In this document: positions 34,201 to 46,222 of the stretch, one piece after another
How the letters are laid out: each line of letters opens with the position of its first letter
How positions within the stretch are numbered: the first letter of the stretch is position 1
Program-made: the position numbers and the translations under genes
NCBI RefSeq assembly: GCF_964204865.1
Contig: NC_135255.1
Span: 806,001-870,000, forward strand
DNA: 64,000 bases
Direction of reading: 5' to 3'
Source of the DNA: Styela clava
Taxonomy: Eukaryota; Chordata; Ascidiacea; Stolidobranchia; Styelidae
Notes under the pieces: generated by a model
Told to the model about the DNA's origin: nothing
What the model saw: the letters and a program-made list of their open reading frames with translations, nothing else
The model's database searches: none

Positions 34201-37200
34201 AATTTTATGCTGCTAAGCAAACTGCTTATATACCGTATCGTTTACTTCATCTTGTGTGGACAAATGCTCGACATTTGGCAGGGTATGAACAACAAGATGC
34301 TCATGAGTTCCTTATTGCTGCACTGGATCTTCTTCATCAACATTTGAGTGCAAGGTTGAATCATTTGTATTCTTGTGTTGCTAATATAGAAGCTTTTTCA
34401 CAAATATCTCATACAAATTTCTATCTAAATATTCTGACATTCTGTTGTGTATTTGTATCAACTGCAAGTGTGTTATTTCTTATTGCATGGTATATTTTGA
34501 TCCTTATTAAATGATACACATAAATGCTCTGAAGATCTTTATGAATCTAATTCTGAAATACCTGCAATTTATTAGTCATGTCTTTTGTGTACTACTAAGT
34601 TTTGTTGTGTATCTTTTTTGTGTAAATTTGATCTACTATGTTACATTTTGATTAGGTTGCAATATATAGTAATCCTATGCAGGTTATGGTCATTGCGATT
34701 TACTGTTCCAAGTCGAAGCCTGTAACAAAATAACCCCCATCAGGATAGTGTAACACACTAATAATGCTTCTCTTTGTATTTATGTTTGCTAGCAATGAAT
34801 CAAAGAACAGCAACAGCCCAATGACCGGGAAAAAGTCCGGATCTCGAAATCAACCATGTCGTTGTATAATTGATCAAATATTTACTGGTGGTTGGCAATC
34901 TGATGTTGAATGTCAAGTATGTCAGGGCGTTTCTACGACTATTGACCCATTCTGGGACATCTCGCTTGACTTACCAGGTGAGGTTTAGTTAAAATGTTCC
35001 TGTGATTTCAAGGTGACATTGAAACTCGTCGATTCGTTACATAAGTGAAAGTTTTTAATAATCATTCAATAGATGCTTTCACACATTCAAGTGTACCACT
35101 GCATCAGCTAATGCTTGTTTCAAAAAACACTAACTGTTCTCTCATAATCATTTTTTGTGATTTTAAATAATAAAGTATCATATTTCTAGGTTCTACCTCA
35201 AGCCCATGGCATTGTACTTCTCCTCTACATCAGCCACTTACCACTACAGAAAACACAAATAATAGTTCAGTAATTCCTCATGTGTCATCAGATAACAGAC
35301 CGATGTCACTGAAGGATTGCCTGAATAGGTACTGATATAAAATTATTAAGATAAGATTTGTGCTGGTGTGATATGATATTCAAACCCTAATTGTGCATAT
35401 TTTAGGTTTATGTACTCCATTTGCAACTGGATGAAATTAATATAGAAATACTCAAATCACACCATTTGAAGCAACGTAACATTTTATTGCAACATTGGCT
35501 TGATATGTAATTCAGCATTATGATGTGAAGTAGAATTATTTTAATAAACTTATTGAATGTGTTGCTCTCATTAAAATACCGAACAATTCTGTTGTACATA
35601 TCTTGTTCAGTATAGCATGCCTCAACTGTACCGACCTTTATTAGCGTGTGTTATGAAGAGCAAGGATGAAAATTTTATATTTGGTAAAATAATTAAAGAA
35701 AGCAAGTCTAGTGCAATCATCTGATTTATCTGTTAATCTTTAACTCGGTGCAATGTCAACAATCAACTCACTAGTTCCTTTGTACACGAAGGTACTCTTG
35801 AGTGAATCTCAAATTGGATGATCATCTAGCAATCGGTCTCATCCAATTGCAGTGTTTAAACATATTTCAAATGTAGAATGTATTTTGCGTAATTTAGGTT
35901 GAACATAATCAAAATTTTGTGAATTGATTTCGAATACAGTCAGGCTATGGTATGCCATATGATTAAGCCATCTTTTTTGTTTTCACTCCAGGGGTACACA
36001 TGAAAAACCAATCAATTTTTTTCCTTTAACTTCACCTTCAAGTAGAAGCTTGTGACCTCGTATTGTATAAAAGTTGTCAAACACTGTAGTTTCACTTAAA
36101 TCTTCATCAAATTTATTTTCAGATTTACAAGACCGGAACACCTTGGAAGTAGTGCAAAAATAAAGTGCAATCGCTGTCATAGCTATCAAGAATCGACTAA
36201 ACAATTAACTTTGAATAAACTACCGGTTGTTTGCTGTTTTCATCTGAAGCGTTTTGAACATTCTAACATGGTATGTAGGTTTTCTGACATAATTAATTAT
36301 GAACAATGAATGTTTTAACTAATTGATGAATTTTCTTAAAACTTACAAGTAATGGCAAAAAAAAATCAAATGTTACATCTCATGGATTTCAACAAAAAAT
36401 GAAAAAATCAACAAATGCATCCCAAGCAGAGAACTCCTAATGGTTCTGCATTAAAATTCTGGGATATGGATATTTCTCCAAGCATCGACTTGCTCAACAT
36501 TGGCCAATCAACAAGATGCGAAAAGTGACGCTCAGACATTTTTGTCACAAATTTTCTTGTTCAAAGTCCTGGGAAACATTCATTGGGAATATGCATGAAC
36601 AAAATACTTTTTAGCCCAGTATTTACCATAGTGTTTCAGTTATAGTTTTGTTTGTTTCCAGACCAGACGAAAAATACCGACCTACATTTCTTTTCCTATG
36701 GATCTGGATTTAAGTCCTTTCATGGCATCAAGAAGAAGTGCAAATGGGAAAGACCAAAATGTTGTGAAGGATGATCTTCATATTTCAGAGAATAATAAGT
36801 ATGGAATTATATTATTAAAGTATTAATATATATTTTGAATTATGGTATGTTTTTCCCGGTTCCTAACTCATTTACATTTATTCATGATTTAAAGTTGTTT
36901 TCTTTCAATCTTTTATGCAGATATGCTCCATGTATGATGAATCGATGAGTGTCATACTATAGGGATTCATACAAACTGGTAGTTTTAGCTCAGTCTGTCA
37001 TTAGCTTAAAAATGTTCAGCAACTGGTTGTTATTGCAAGAGGTGGCTCACTAAACAGCTGGTCAGTTGCGGCTTCCTCTTCACAGTATTTATTTACCGCA
37101 ACTAATATTGAGTAAATAGATTTGTAACTATGTAGATAGATTGCACTTATTATATTCAGATAAATCTAATTATAGGGGGTACATTGCATATTTTTAGATC

Positions 37201-37433
37201 TTACCATTGCCTGGATATACATTTTTATTTTATTTTTCAGGTACTCTCTATTCGCAGTAATCAATCATCTTGGGTCATTGCAAGGGGGACATTACTCAGT
37301 CTTTGTCAGGCAACATGAAGATCAATGGTTTCGTTGTAATGATTCTGTGATTATGAAAGCTAGTGTTCAAGATGTTTTACAGTCCGAAGCATATTTACTT
37401 TTTTATCACAAACAGTATTTAGAATATGAGTAG
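31263..37433 (+). CDS. USP22: Ubiquitin carboxyl-terminal hydrolase, USP22/USP51 type (SAGA deubiquitinase)
   Basis: Removes ubiquitin from histone H2B (and H2A) as the catalytic subunit of the SAGA deubiquitination module (yeast Ubp8, fly Nonstop). Eleven exons join in phase: 31263-31385, 31734-31828, 32561-32687, 32763-32963, 33542-33643, 34200-34354, 34793-34977, 35190-35328, 36123-36270, 36662-36798 and 37241-37433. They give 534 residues; human USP22 is about 525. All borders are GT..AG. The N-terminal zinc-finger UBP domain (about residues 9-110) has its Cys/His series (CEHL, CVCQVC, CLHC, CFRC). The USP catalytic domain follows, with the Cys box GNTCFMN (Cys175), the QQDAHEFL block, zinc-binding Cys pairs (CQVC, CNRC), and the His box (His488 in GGHYS, Asp505). 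It ends [12 protein letters not shown] as in the vertebrate proteins. The ortholog could equally be labelled USP22, USP27 or USP51; one ancestral gene is expected outside vertebrates. A 75-nt in-frame intron is treated separately. Confidence 0.95.
32688..32762 (+). other. 75-nt in-frame intron or exitron in the USP gene
   Basis: Begins AAG|GTTGGT and ends TTTTATCAAACAG|G. It is 75 nt, a multiple of three, and contains no stop in the reading frame. Retained, it would add 25 residues (VGQYS.. to ..SFIKQ) between the zinc-finger domain and the catalytic domain. Removed, the join AK|AEWKN aligns well with USP22 proteins, which lack such an insert. I therefore call it an intron, with facultative retention possible. 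Confidence 0.7.
37036..37085 (+). repeat. Degenerate SINE fragment in the last USP intron
   Basis: GGTGGCTCACTAAACAGCTG followed by GTCAGTTGCGGCTTCCTCTT resembles the SINE body GGTGGTTCACGTAACCGCTG..GGTCGGTTACGGCTTCCT. Short and diverged, so the assignment is tentative. Confidence 0.4.
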
Positions 37434-37826
37434 AAATTTGGTATACGCGACTTGTTCTGCCCATGGGGATATTTTTTTTTGCAATGCTAACTCCGTTGGA
37501 TCTAATATTATCTGTTTGTACATTTATTAACGATGCATTCATAGCTGAAGTTTTAATGTGTCTTGAAAGGTCACGGTGAAGTAATGTAAATATTACAATC
37601 AGGTCCCATCGCCTGAGCAATTCGAAAGCAATTATTTGACAACAGTTTTCATCAATTAGGAGCATAGCAATTTGCATAGGTTGAGTTTTCTCATACCACC
37701 TAAAAAGTATTCTCATGACTTTGAAATGATAAATCCTGTTTGATAAAAGTAATAGAGGCAGCTGCATTCAGTTTTAGGTATTTAGAATTGGTTAGTCATT
37801 AGTTGCGAAGAAAAGCCAACATCAGG
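37434..37826 (+). other. USP 3' flank
   Basis: Sequence after the USP stop codon, presumably including its 3' UTR. No AATAAA was seen close to the stop; no other gene or repeat recognised before the R1 repeat at 37827. Confidence 0.35.
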
Positions 37827-38068
37827 AATTAAACGAGATAGCGATCAGAGACCGCCAACTTATCGATCTAGCGTCGTGTATCCTTCGCTCTGACTCAATA
37901 GCGACACTGCATGTTCCATCACTAATTAATTGATAACTCGCTAATTATACGACATAATTTATCCAAAATCAATAGGTTTCTGGTCCGAGATATAATGAAT
38001 GCACGTGCATTCATCGAGATCGATAATTACCAAACAAACAAATACCTATCAACATACTTCACGTTCGG
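37827..38068 (+). repeat. Dispersed repeat R1, copy 2
   Basis: Matches 19894-20167: AAACGAGATAGCGATCAGAG, CTTATCGATC, ATAACTCGCTAATTATACGA, CATAATTTATCCAAAATCAA, and CAAATACCTATCAACATACTT. A part before the final CAAATACC is shorter than in copy 1. Confidence 0.75.
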
Positions 38069-38358
38069 TAAGCAGGCTCTTACCATTGGATGTGATGCGT
38101 CTAATAACGCAAAAGCTGATAGTTTAAACCAATGTGGCTGTCCGGTGGACTTCACTTCTCGCACTCTTGTCTAATTGGTAATTGCCTCTGTCATGAAAGT
38201 AGTGCGAAAATCGAGTTAGATATTACATGGAATAAAGTTTCGCTTAAGTATGGATCAGCGAGCCCTGTCTTTCATTTTCCAAGAGAATCATTATTGTGGA
38301 AACTGGAAGTTGATACAATTTTCTGTTGTTCATCTAACTTCGTATCTTTGGTATACAG

Positions 38359-39134
38359 CAGCGTTTCCCAAACTGTGTTCCGCGGAACACTAGTGTTCCG
38401 CGAGCGTCTTCCGAGTGTTGCGTGGAAAATAAATCAAAAATACGTCTAAATGGGTCGCCATGGCGATCTAGGGATCGTGAAGTTGTCGCCCAACTGACTG
38501 TTCAATATCGTGTCACCGTTGGCCTAGAGCGGACTAACCAAGGTAGGGTAGGGGCATATTCGTTAACCGTCGGCCTAGCTTTTTGACTGTTAAGTTCATT
38601 ATAATTCCTTTTGGTTTTGCTATAGGCAAACAGGTAGGTCCTAAGAATAAAGGCAAATGGTCAACTCTTCTTCCGTCATCTCTGTCTGATTTTACTTTGA
38701 AATGCTGAAAAATTTACTCATGTTCGCTAACCTCGATTCAGCAGATCAATAAACTGCAGCTCGCGAAGTTGCAGAAAGTACGTCTATCTCCATTAGACGT
38801 AACATTATAGAGGCAAACACTACGTAATGGAAAGTAAACGATATAGAAAGGTAAAATGAATTTGTTGATTCATATACACAGCATTCAAATTGAAAAACAA
38901 TAAAACATTTATAATAAATGAAATATGTAAAATATTCAATCATATTTTAGTTATGTTCAACATAATTCTGTTAGTTTTTGCGGCGCATTTGGCAACTCGC
39001 CACGACGAACCCATTGGGAACCGCTACATTACAACGTTTTTCTTTATCAATTTTACCCTTTCATTTTTTAGTGTTCCGCGAGGCGAGATAAAAAGTGTAA
39101 GTGTTCCGTGGCCGAAAAAGTTTGGGAAACGCTG
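38359..39134. mobile_element. Non-autonomous hAT element, 776 bp
   Basis: Termini CAGCGTTTCCCAAACTGTG and AAAGTTTGGGAAACGCTG are flanked by a perfect 8-bp duplication, GTATACAG, at 38351-38358 and 39135-39142, again with a central TA. GTGTTCCGCG repeats occur just inside both ends (38375-38403 and 39070-39108). No transposase block could be recognised. Confidence 0.93.
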
Positions 39135-39142
39135 GTATACAG

Positions 39143-39904
39143 GATTGAATCTTATCTTGGATAGAATCCTTTTTATCAAATCGGTCTCTCCGGTACGTGT
39201 CAGATTTGCTTATTCTAACAGTTTTGAATAGAAAAATTGTATTGTACAGCAAGGCGAGATGAGTTCATTTCAATTAATATTAAAATATAAACCTTACCTG
39301 TCCTAACTAAACCTACGAGAGCGATCCTATTAAACGTGGAGGACTTTTATATTGTATGCGCATGCCCGCGAGGATTTTTTAGGATTGAAGCACTACTCCA
39401 ACAACTAAAATCTCTCGTCTGGGTAGGGTATTGTCAAAATGCGGCATCAAAAAATACGACTAATTCAATCTGGTAATCGTACCTTACGTTTCATGGTCAC
39501 CCACATTTATTTTTAAATATTCAGCTTCACAACCTAGAATCTATGGCATACTAGGTGAAAGCGTAGCAGATAGTATGGCCAGTAGTCCTAGCATTGGCGA
39601 CCTGAATAGAGGTCACAATTTTGATATTCAGTTTAAAATTATTGCTCATACATTTTTGTGTGTGACAATATTATCAATCAGTCGATCGATTCCCAGACGA
39701 ATACTGATTGGCCACTCCTGAATTGTAGTCCATTACCATTCAAGCGTTGCGAAGCAGCCGTGAGCTAATGGACCTTTCCCCGAGCATCAACATCCTTGTT
39801 TACTTCGTGACATTGGCCAATCAGCAAGATGCAAAAATTGACGAAACAATGCTCCTTTTACGCATCCGCTCAGACACACTTTTTCACTCAGACAGATTCT
39901 CAGG
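39143..39904. other. Non-genic stretch
   Basis: No supported exon. The open frame around 39747-39992 runs partly into the LINE copy that begins near 39905 and has no recognisable similarity upstream of that point. Confidence 0.35.
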
Positions 39905-39929
39905 CGTTCTATTAAAGAAGCAAATCAAG

Positions 39930-41670
39930 TATATTATACAAACAAATTTAAAGGAAGCAAATCTAATTCAAAAGAAACTTGGAAGACAATAAAGTCCTTA
40001 ATTTCGCCCAAAAGGAATTTATCTTTCCCAGAAAAAAATTCTAAATGGAAATGGTTCCATTGTTAAAAATCCATTAGAAATAACCAATTGTTTCAACAAC
40101 TATTTTGTGTCTATTGAAAATTCTCTTTCGTCTAAGCTCTTAAATTCTGATGTTTTCAAACTCTATGTGCAAAGGCAGGTCAAAAGTACCGTTTATCTGG
40201 AACCAGTGAGTGAAAATGAACTATTAGTTGAACTAACCAAAATTAATATAAACAAGGCTATTGGCCCTAATAATATTCCACCAAAATTTATTAAGTTTAC
40301 AGCTGATATTATATCTCCCTACTTAGCAAGTCTGTTTTCTTTGTGTATAAAAATGGGATCTTTTCATCAATTTCTAAAATTGCGAGTAACACCACTCCAC
40401 AAAGCTGGAGATCGTAAAGTTTTGTCAAATTATTAATTAAACTAATTTTTGACAAGCACAATGTTATAAGTGAATATCAATTTAGTTTCCGTGAAGGCTG
40501 TGTAGTACCACCCATGCCGTGCTTGATATCATGACATCTGATATGGATGACTTAGAAAACAATAAAATTAATTGTAATGGTTTTCTTGACTTATCGAAAG
40601 CTTTCGATACAGTAAAAGAGTAAATCATTCTATATTGCTAACTAAACTGTCATGTATGGTAATCGTGGTGTTGCTGATAAATTACTGACAAGCTACTTGT
40701 GTCAGCGAAGTCAATATGTCAAATTAGATTTCACCATATCTCCTAATATCTTGCGGAGTTCCACAGAGCTCAATTTTGGGGCCTTCACCCTTTTTTTTAA
40801 TCTATGTTAATGATCTAAATAATGCTACCATTAGTGACACCAGAATGTTTGCTGATGACACATGTATTGCTAAAAGCCACCACTGTCCTCATATTCTTCA
40901 AATTCTCATAAATGATGAAATAAGCAAAGTGGATGCCTGGATGAGAGCAAATAAATTAGCTGTAAATTATTCTAAATCGACCTTTACTCATAAAATATAG
41001 GTAAAGCTTTCCATGTATCTTTTGGTGATAAAATGTATATATTTACGATCAGTGTCATGCATGAAATATCTTGAGATACTTATTGACAACAAATTTAAAT
41101 GACATGTTCATACAGAATATCTATATATAGCAAGTTATCAAGAGTGACTGGGATTATGTTCAAACTCAGACACTATTTGACATTGCATGCTTTGAAAATC
41201 ATTTACTATTTATTATTCCATTCTTATATTCGGTATGCCGTGTATGCTATCGTAACTTGGGGTTGCTGTGAAGAAAACAGTCTTAAAAAAATACAGCTAA
41301 CCCAAAATAAAGCAATTCGAGCCATCTGTGGCGTGCCACGCTGGGCAAATTTGAGTAGTTATCACAAAATCCTTGGTATTGGTATTCTTAAAATGAAAGA
41401 TCTATATTTTTATGAAATGGGAAGGCTCATGTATCAGGCGGTAAATAGCACTGCCCCTCGCGTAATACGGCATTTTTTGTTCCAACAAAAAATGCACATA
41501 AATATGGTACTCGTTCATCTCGAAAGGGAGGATTATTTTCACCACGATTTTCATCCTCGCGTGCCCAAAATTCCATAAAGTACCAGGGTGTGAGAATTTG
41601 GAACGATATTAACGAAAACCTAGAAGAAATTTCCAGTTTTAATGTTTTTTTCAAAAAGTATTTCTAGTCT
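39930..41670 (+). pseudogene. LINE reverse transcriptase, broken copy
   Basis: Open pieces include 40107-40436, before and into the RT domain (ININKAIGPNNIPPKF, LRVTPLHKAGDRKVLSNY). Next is 40776-41000, with YVNDLNNAT and the catalytic FADDT. Then 41099-41578, the C-terminal thumb region (CGVPRWANLSSYHKILGIG). Compared with the minus-strand copy, about 65 bp are deleted just after SNY, and several frameshifts and stops are present. Non-functional. Confidence 0.9.
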
Positions 41671-42044
41671 TTTGTGAATAAGTACTGATTCATAACTTTT
41701 CAATTTGTACGTTTTTGTTTTGTGTGATACAAAATTAAACGTTTTTCCTTGCCGCTCCAATTTCAAATTCGACTCAATATGTGTCACATTACTCTTGTTG
41801 CTTGATTGTTAGTTACAACAAGTTGAAATGTTTCATAATTGGTATTATATAAAATGTAATCTGTCAACCTTTTTTAATTAATGCCAGGAGAGTTGTTTCG
41901 ATTTAGTGACCGTATAGTTTCGTCCCTAACGTACTTCTAGTGGGCGTGGGTCCTTCCAACCTCCTATCAATTCCGTTGTTAGTCGATTACTCTTCTTTTA
42001 CTTATTGAATGTTGCTGTTTGTGTTTGATTTGTTGGCTAATGAC

Positions 42045-43591
42045 TAGGGTTGGGACCCCGGGAAATCCCGATCCCGGAATCCCGGGATTTGGACTTTTTT
42101 TTCAATCCCGATCCCGCAATTATTTCCTAAAAATCCCGGGATTTTAGGGCTTTGTTATCCACATATAGATATTCTAACAAATGGCAGGTTATATCATTTT
42201 ATTTGATACTTATTTTGAAAAAACCATCCACGCTTACAGTTCGAGTGGAAGTGGAAGTTTTGCGAATTTTTTTTCTCAAATTGTACCAAGGATTTATCAT
42301 TTGACTAGTAGAATTGTCATTATTGCTGACTTATTTAATCATAATTTGAATTCAAAATAGCATTCAGGATTCACGCAATGACTTGGGGTTTTTATTCACT
42401 ATTTAATACGAAAATAAAACAGCCATACTTTTAAAAAGTAAAATCAAGAAGGTCGACTATCGGTCTTCATCAATATCCGCATCCCGGCGTCAGAAATGAT
42501 AACATATATATTAAGCTTAAAATTATGACAGTTAATTTACAAACGGTGGAAAGAAAGATCAAAGCCGACCCAAAAGGTAAAAATCGGAATAAAATCCCGA
42601 ATTCAACCCGATATTAGACAAATCGTTAAATTATTCGATATGATGAAAATAGACTATTTGACCACTCTTGCGATCTGTCATCACGCGAAAGTAATCTGGC
42701 GAAACGCGTGGTAGTCTAAACACTGATGCATTGAAACTTGATAAATCTTTCATAAATTTAGCAAATTGCACTACTTCACGAAAGCGTGGTGGAATACGAT
42801 GATTCCATATCTCGAATACAAAAATAATCTTTGCCATCAAATTATGCTCGGGCCTTGCACAAAATTCATAACGGGAAAAGATACGTCCAGTTCATAAAAA
42901 ATTGTTCATAACTACTTTAAACCTAGTTAGTATTCTTTCTTAGCGATAGTAATTAATTGTTTTAATGAAATACAGTTTCTTTGCCACTTTCATTTCTCTC
43001 GCAGCTGCCGACAATAACACTATTGAATGATTTTGGCAATGGAAGAAACATATTAAATTGTAACAAAATTGAATTAGGTTGTGAAAAAGTGAGAATATAT
43101 GCGATACTAATAAGGGTGTAACGTGTAAATGGGGCGGGGCGAGCAAAACGGAAGCGCGTGATCAGCGAGGCATTTGAAGACCATGTATTACCCGTGCGGC
43201 CGCACAACTTTTACTACAATAATGTGAGGTGCTCCGAAGACGCTCTCGTTTACAATGTAAGAAAACAGTTCTAATATCGGTCTATTAACCATATGTTCGC
43301 GTTCGACTATTGCACTAAAGAGTTCTTTATGGGTAGAAAATATTCGTGTCTTGTGATAGGTGTGCCGCGAATATTTAAAGAGCTAAATAGTGTATATAAA
43401 AAAAGGTTGGATGCCCTACCACTGCCCTAGATGCTCAAATATTTCTGCGCCGATATTACATGAAATAAATACGTGCATTTATTGTCATGCACGTTGTTTA
43501 AATCTTTTACTTAATCCCGGGATTATACGCCTCAATCCCGGGATATCCCGATACCGGGATTTCAAAAACTGGTCCCGAAATCCCAACCCTA
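42045..43591. mobile_element. hAT-like element with TAGGG termini (Ac-type target)
   Basis: The termini TAGGGTTGGGACC and ATCCCAACCCTA are inverted. An 8-bp duplication, CTAATGAC, occurs at 42037-42044 and 43592-43599. T at position 2 and A at position 7 match the nTnnnnAn pattern of Ac-type hATs, not the Buster pattern of the other elements. The subterminal regions are packed with the palindrome ATCCCGGGAT (several copies in 42059-42150 and 43515-43562), likely transposase-binding repeats. I see no transposase. Confidence 0.9.
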
Positions 43592-43606
43592 CTAATGACT
43601 GGATAC

Positions 43607-44506
43607 AATACAACAATACAATTTTATTTCGATCTTTCGTCTACAACACAAATAAAAAGAACACAGACAGGATCAACTGAAAGATCAGGAAAATGGGCAA
43701 AACCTATATAAAGGTTTATAAGGAACGCTGTAACCAGCGATTATGCCCATTCACCCACATTCACACACGTGAAACACACCAAGACAATCATACTAGAATA
43801 AATTAATGAACAGAGTACATGATCACGAGAAAATAAATTTCATGGGCAAAGCTTACTTGTAATGTTGTAAATAATTTTGATGAGTGAAAGTCGTGATTAA
43901 TACAAAAACATTCAGAAGTTATGTGACGGTGCCTGTGCCGAAATGCGAATACCAATAATAACAATTAATTGATTAGCTGCTGTTCTTTGTAAACAAATAA
44001 AACTAAAAAGTAAACAACAAACATAAAAACACGAAAACTAGTTTCGGGCGTTGCTTCTCATGTTGCAAAATTGGTTCGATTTCGTAGAAATTGGGGTAAA
44101 TGTTTTTATTCTTTGCAACGTCCAACATCACGGAGCTTCCATTTTGTTGTGTTGAACATCGATTGTTCCTATGAATTGTTTCTCTCGCATGAATTTACTG
44201 ACCAATCCAGTGTCGGCAGCTAAGTCGATTATTTCTGTTTCCTCGAAGTCCCTTAGATTCAATCACTTGTTACAAGTGATCAACGCAATTCTTATCAAAG
44301 CAGCTCTAATGTATAAAAGATATAAAAGCTAGTCTGTATTCAATCCTGTTTGTCCGGTTTTCCAAATTTTAGTCCAAATATTTTTTACTCCAGTACCGTG
44401 TAATACCACGTCCGCACCCGACGGCGGTCTCAAAATCCTAATCCGACAGTTTATGTTTAAAAATGCAGTCACTTGGGTAGGCGGAGGCAGAAATTCAATA
44501 AAAAAA
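43607..44506. other. Non-genic stretch
   Basis: No supported gene. Nothing matched except the hAT-like terminus that follows at 44507. Confidence 0.35.
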
Positions 44507-44520
44507 GTTGGGAACCGCTG
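44507..44520 (-). mobile_element. Isolated hAT-like terminus
   Basis: GTTGGGAACCGCTG resembles the 3' ends of hAT elements in this window. The sequence after it (CACAGCAT) lacks the central TA, and no partner end was found, so this is a relic at best. Confidence 0.35.
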
Positions 44521-44559
44521 CACAGCATAGCTATATCATTTTGTATTAGTATCTGCATG

Positions 44560-44690
44560 AAATCTTACGTTTTCCAGGCTCTTAGAAAAGCTGAAAGACC
44601 TCGTTTTGGAAGCACGTCCCTGAGCTTGCTAACTGGCGCTGGATGATGAATAAACTTTCTATCTATATATCTATCAGATAATCCAATGAT
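44560..44690 (+). mobile_element. LINE 3' tail fragment, family 1
   Basis: The end CTGGATGATGAATAAACTTT followed by CTATCTATATATCTATC equals the 3' end and TCTA tail of the LINE at 17955 (on its own strand). The body upstream is not similar, so either only the tail is shared or the copy is a different subfamily. Confidence 0.6.
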
Positions 44691-44719
44691 CACTCTGTAT
44701 TCCTAAGAGTTTTAAATTA

Positions 44720-45110
44720 ATTGCAGTAATAAAAAATTAGTGTATAAAACACCTGTGATAGACTAGGCTAAAATTCTTTACCGGTACTTTTAAAAAACAG
44801 ATTGTTGTATGCGATTAATTATATTGATGCTTTGAAACACATATATAATATATCCCATTTTACAGGTGCCAACTCGCGAAACCACTCTTAAAATAAGCCC
44901 CGAAAATTTTGCAATGGTAAAGTATGGGAAGAATTTTTCGAGGATCAAAGGTCGAGGAAAGATCCATCACATTCAAGAACCATGGTTAACTGAATATAGT
45001 TCAGTTAAACCATGCAAGAACTATGCTCAAACTGCGAACGCGAGACATGCTCATGCTGCTTACGTTGCCGTTCAGCCGTTAGTTGTTGCATCAGATTGTT
45101 AGATTGTGTG
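44720..45110 (-). mobile_element. Inverted fragment of the hAT family at 26020
   Basis: The reverse complement of 26340-26560 aligns here: GTGATAGAC..AGGCTAAA, CGGTACTTTTAAAAAACAGA, CTCGCGAAACCACTCTTAAA, and GGTCAAAGGTCG-like blocks. The open frame 44866-45102 inside it is a chance frame of the transposon. No termini were found. Confidence 0.65.
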
Positions 45111-45439
45111 TATTCGCTCATGGCGTTCTGGTCTGTCTTGCCATATGTTTGTTTACTTTGCTAAATTTATCGGGTGTAGTTTCCTTGCCTTGCATCATCC
45201 AGCTTAAGTAGTTTATAAGTTACCGGTATGCCTAGTACGGTATCGCTGTATCGTCGCATTCGTCGGGTCTGACCGTAGTAAGTTTAGTTTCGCCTCCTGT
45301 CTGCCTGTCATCCAGCTCTAGTTTTAACATTAAATATTTAGAAATATAATATTTCTTATTTACATGAAATAGTAGGTGCACAACATTAACTGCAAGTCTG
45401 GAGTTTTAGATTTTGAACTGAATGATTAAAATTAAAATG

Positions 45440-45636
45440 ATTCAATTTTTACACGTGTCAATCCTAACCCCCACCTGACTACGCCATTCAAAATTTACGT
45501 CACTACGACGTCACAGTGACGTAATAGAGCCCTTCAAATCATAGGAACTGCCTTCGGCTTCCAAGACGCGCTGACGAGCACCTGAAATCGAACATCTACC
45601 GGTACGAAACTACACTACTGCACTAGACTAGACCCA
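45440..45636 (+). mobile_element. MITE family B, partial copy
   Basis: ACGTGTCAATCCTAACCCCC, ACCTGACTACGCCATTCAAA and TACGTCACTACGACGTCAC match the left arm of the complete copy at 45718-46155. Its right side ends GTACGAAACTACAC..AGACCC, the reverse of the family terminus. The outer part of the left arm is missing. Confidence 0.7.
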
Positions 45637-45717
45637 AAGTGGTTATGGTATGCCTGTAGGCTATTGTAATTTGCTCATTGTAATTTAATATTATCAAAAC
45701 AATATCCTGATATTTGT

Positions 45718-46155
45718 GGGTCTCATGTAGTTTCGTAGCTAACTGACTTCTAATGGTCATAGCATAACAATTTTTTCACATGTCAATCCTAACCCTCACC
45801 TGACTACACCATCCAATTACGTCGAAATTACGTAACTACGACGTAATAGAGCCTTTCAAACTATACGATCTGTCATCTAAGACGCACAGACGAGAACCCG
45901 AAATTGAACAGCTATTTTTCTCGTAACGATCTTGACAGGAGAGAGATCGCTGCCGTTAGTCAGTTCTTTATCGTCGGCGCGGATGCCATTTCAGGCAATC
46001 GTAAGTGTATTTGGCAAGCCCTATGACGTGATTGTGACGTCGTGGTGACATAATTTTTGAATGGCATATTCAGGTGGGGGTCAGGATTGATATGTCAGAA
46101 AATTGGTATGCTACGACCACTAGAAATACATTAGGTACTGAACTACACGAGACCC
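45718..46155. mobile_element. 438-bp MITE family B, just upstream of QARS
   Basis: Long inverted repeats (~140 bp each, imperfect) begin GGGTCTCATGTAGTTTCGTA and end ACTACACGAGACCC. A perfect 8-bp duplication, ATATTTGT, flanks it at 45710-45717 and 46156-46163. The arms carry several TGACGT/ACGTCA half-sites (about 45828-45850 and 46022-46052). Terminal fragments of the same family lie at 41919-41955 and 61573-61640. The element ends 67 bp before the QARS start codon, so it probably contributes to the QARS promoter or 5' leader. Confidence 0.9.
46022..46052 (+). promoter_or_regulatory. CRE/ATF-like half-sites in the MITE upstream of QARS
   Basis: The stretch ATGACGTGATTGTGACGTCG then TGGTGACATAA holds repeated TGACGT cores, the half-site of CREB/ATF factors. 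It lies about 170-200 bp before the QARS ATG. Binding is inference. The sites belong to the MITE arm and occur in its other arm too. Confidence 0.35.
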
Positions 46156-46222
46156 ATATTTGTCACTTCATTACTATAATACTTCATTTTCAATTTTAGG
46201 CTATTAAATTAAAGTCTTCAAA

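Larger units (their letters stand above)
39905..43606 (+). mobile_element. Non-LTR retrotransposon copy split by a hAT
   Basis: Same family as 17955-19605, in the opposite orientation. It reaches further 5' than that copy and includes the region before the RT core. The coding part ends about 41670. The 3' UTR continues to CTAATGAC at 42044, then the hAT at 42045-43591 intervenes, and the tail resumes with the duplicated CTAATGACTGGATA at 43592-43605. A ~36-bp foreign piece (GTTTCGTCCCTAACGTACTT and on) sits in the 3' UTR near 41919-41955 and matches the terminus of MITE family B. Confidence 0.9.

Noticed and set aside
34034..34216. Frame inside a USP intron as a separate exon
   Set aside because: It crosses the acceptor of exon 6 in a different frame; the USP exon phases leave no place for it.
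44866..45102. 78-codon frame as a small gene
   Set aside because: The DNA matches an inverted piece of the hAT at 26020-27793 and has no protein-level similarity.
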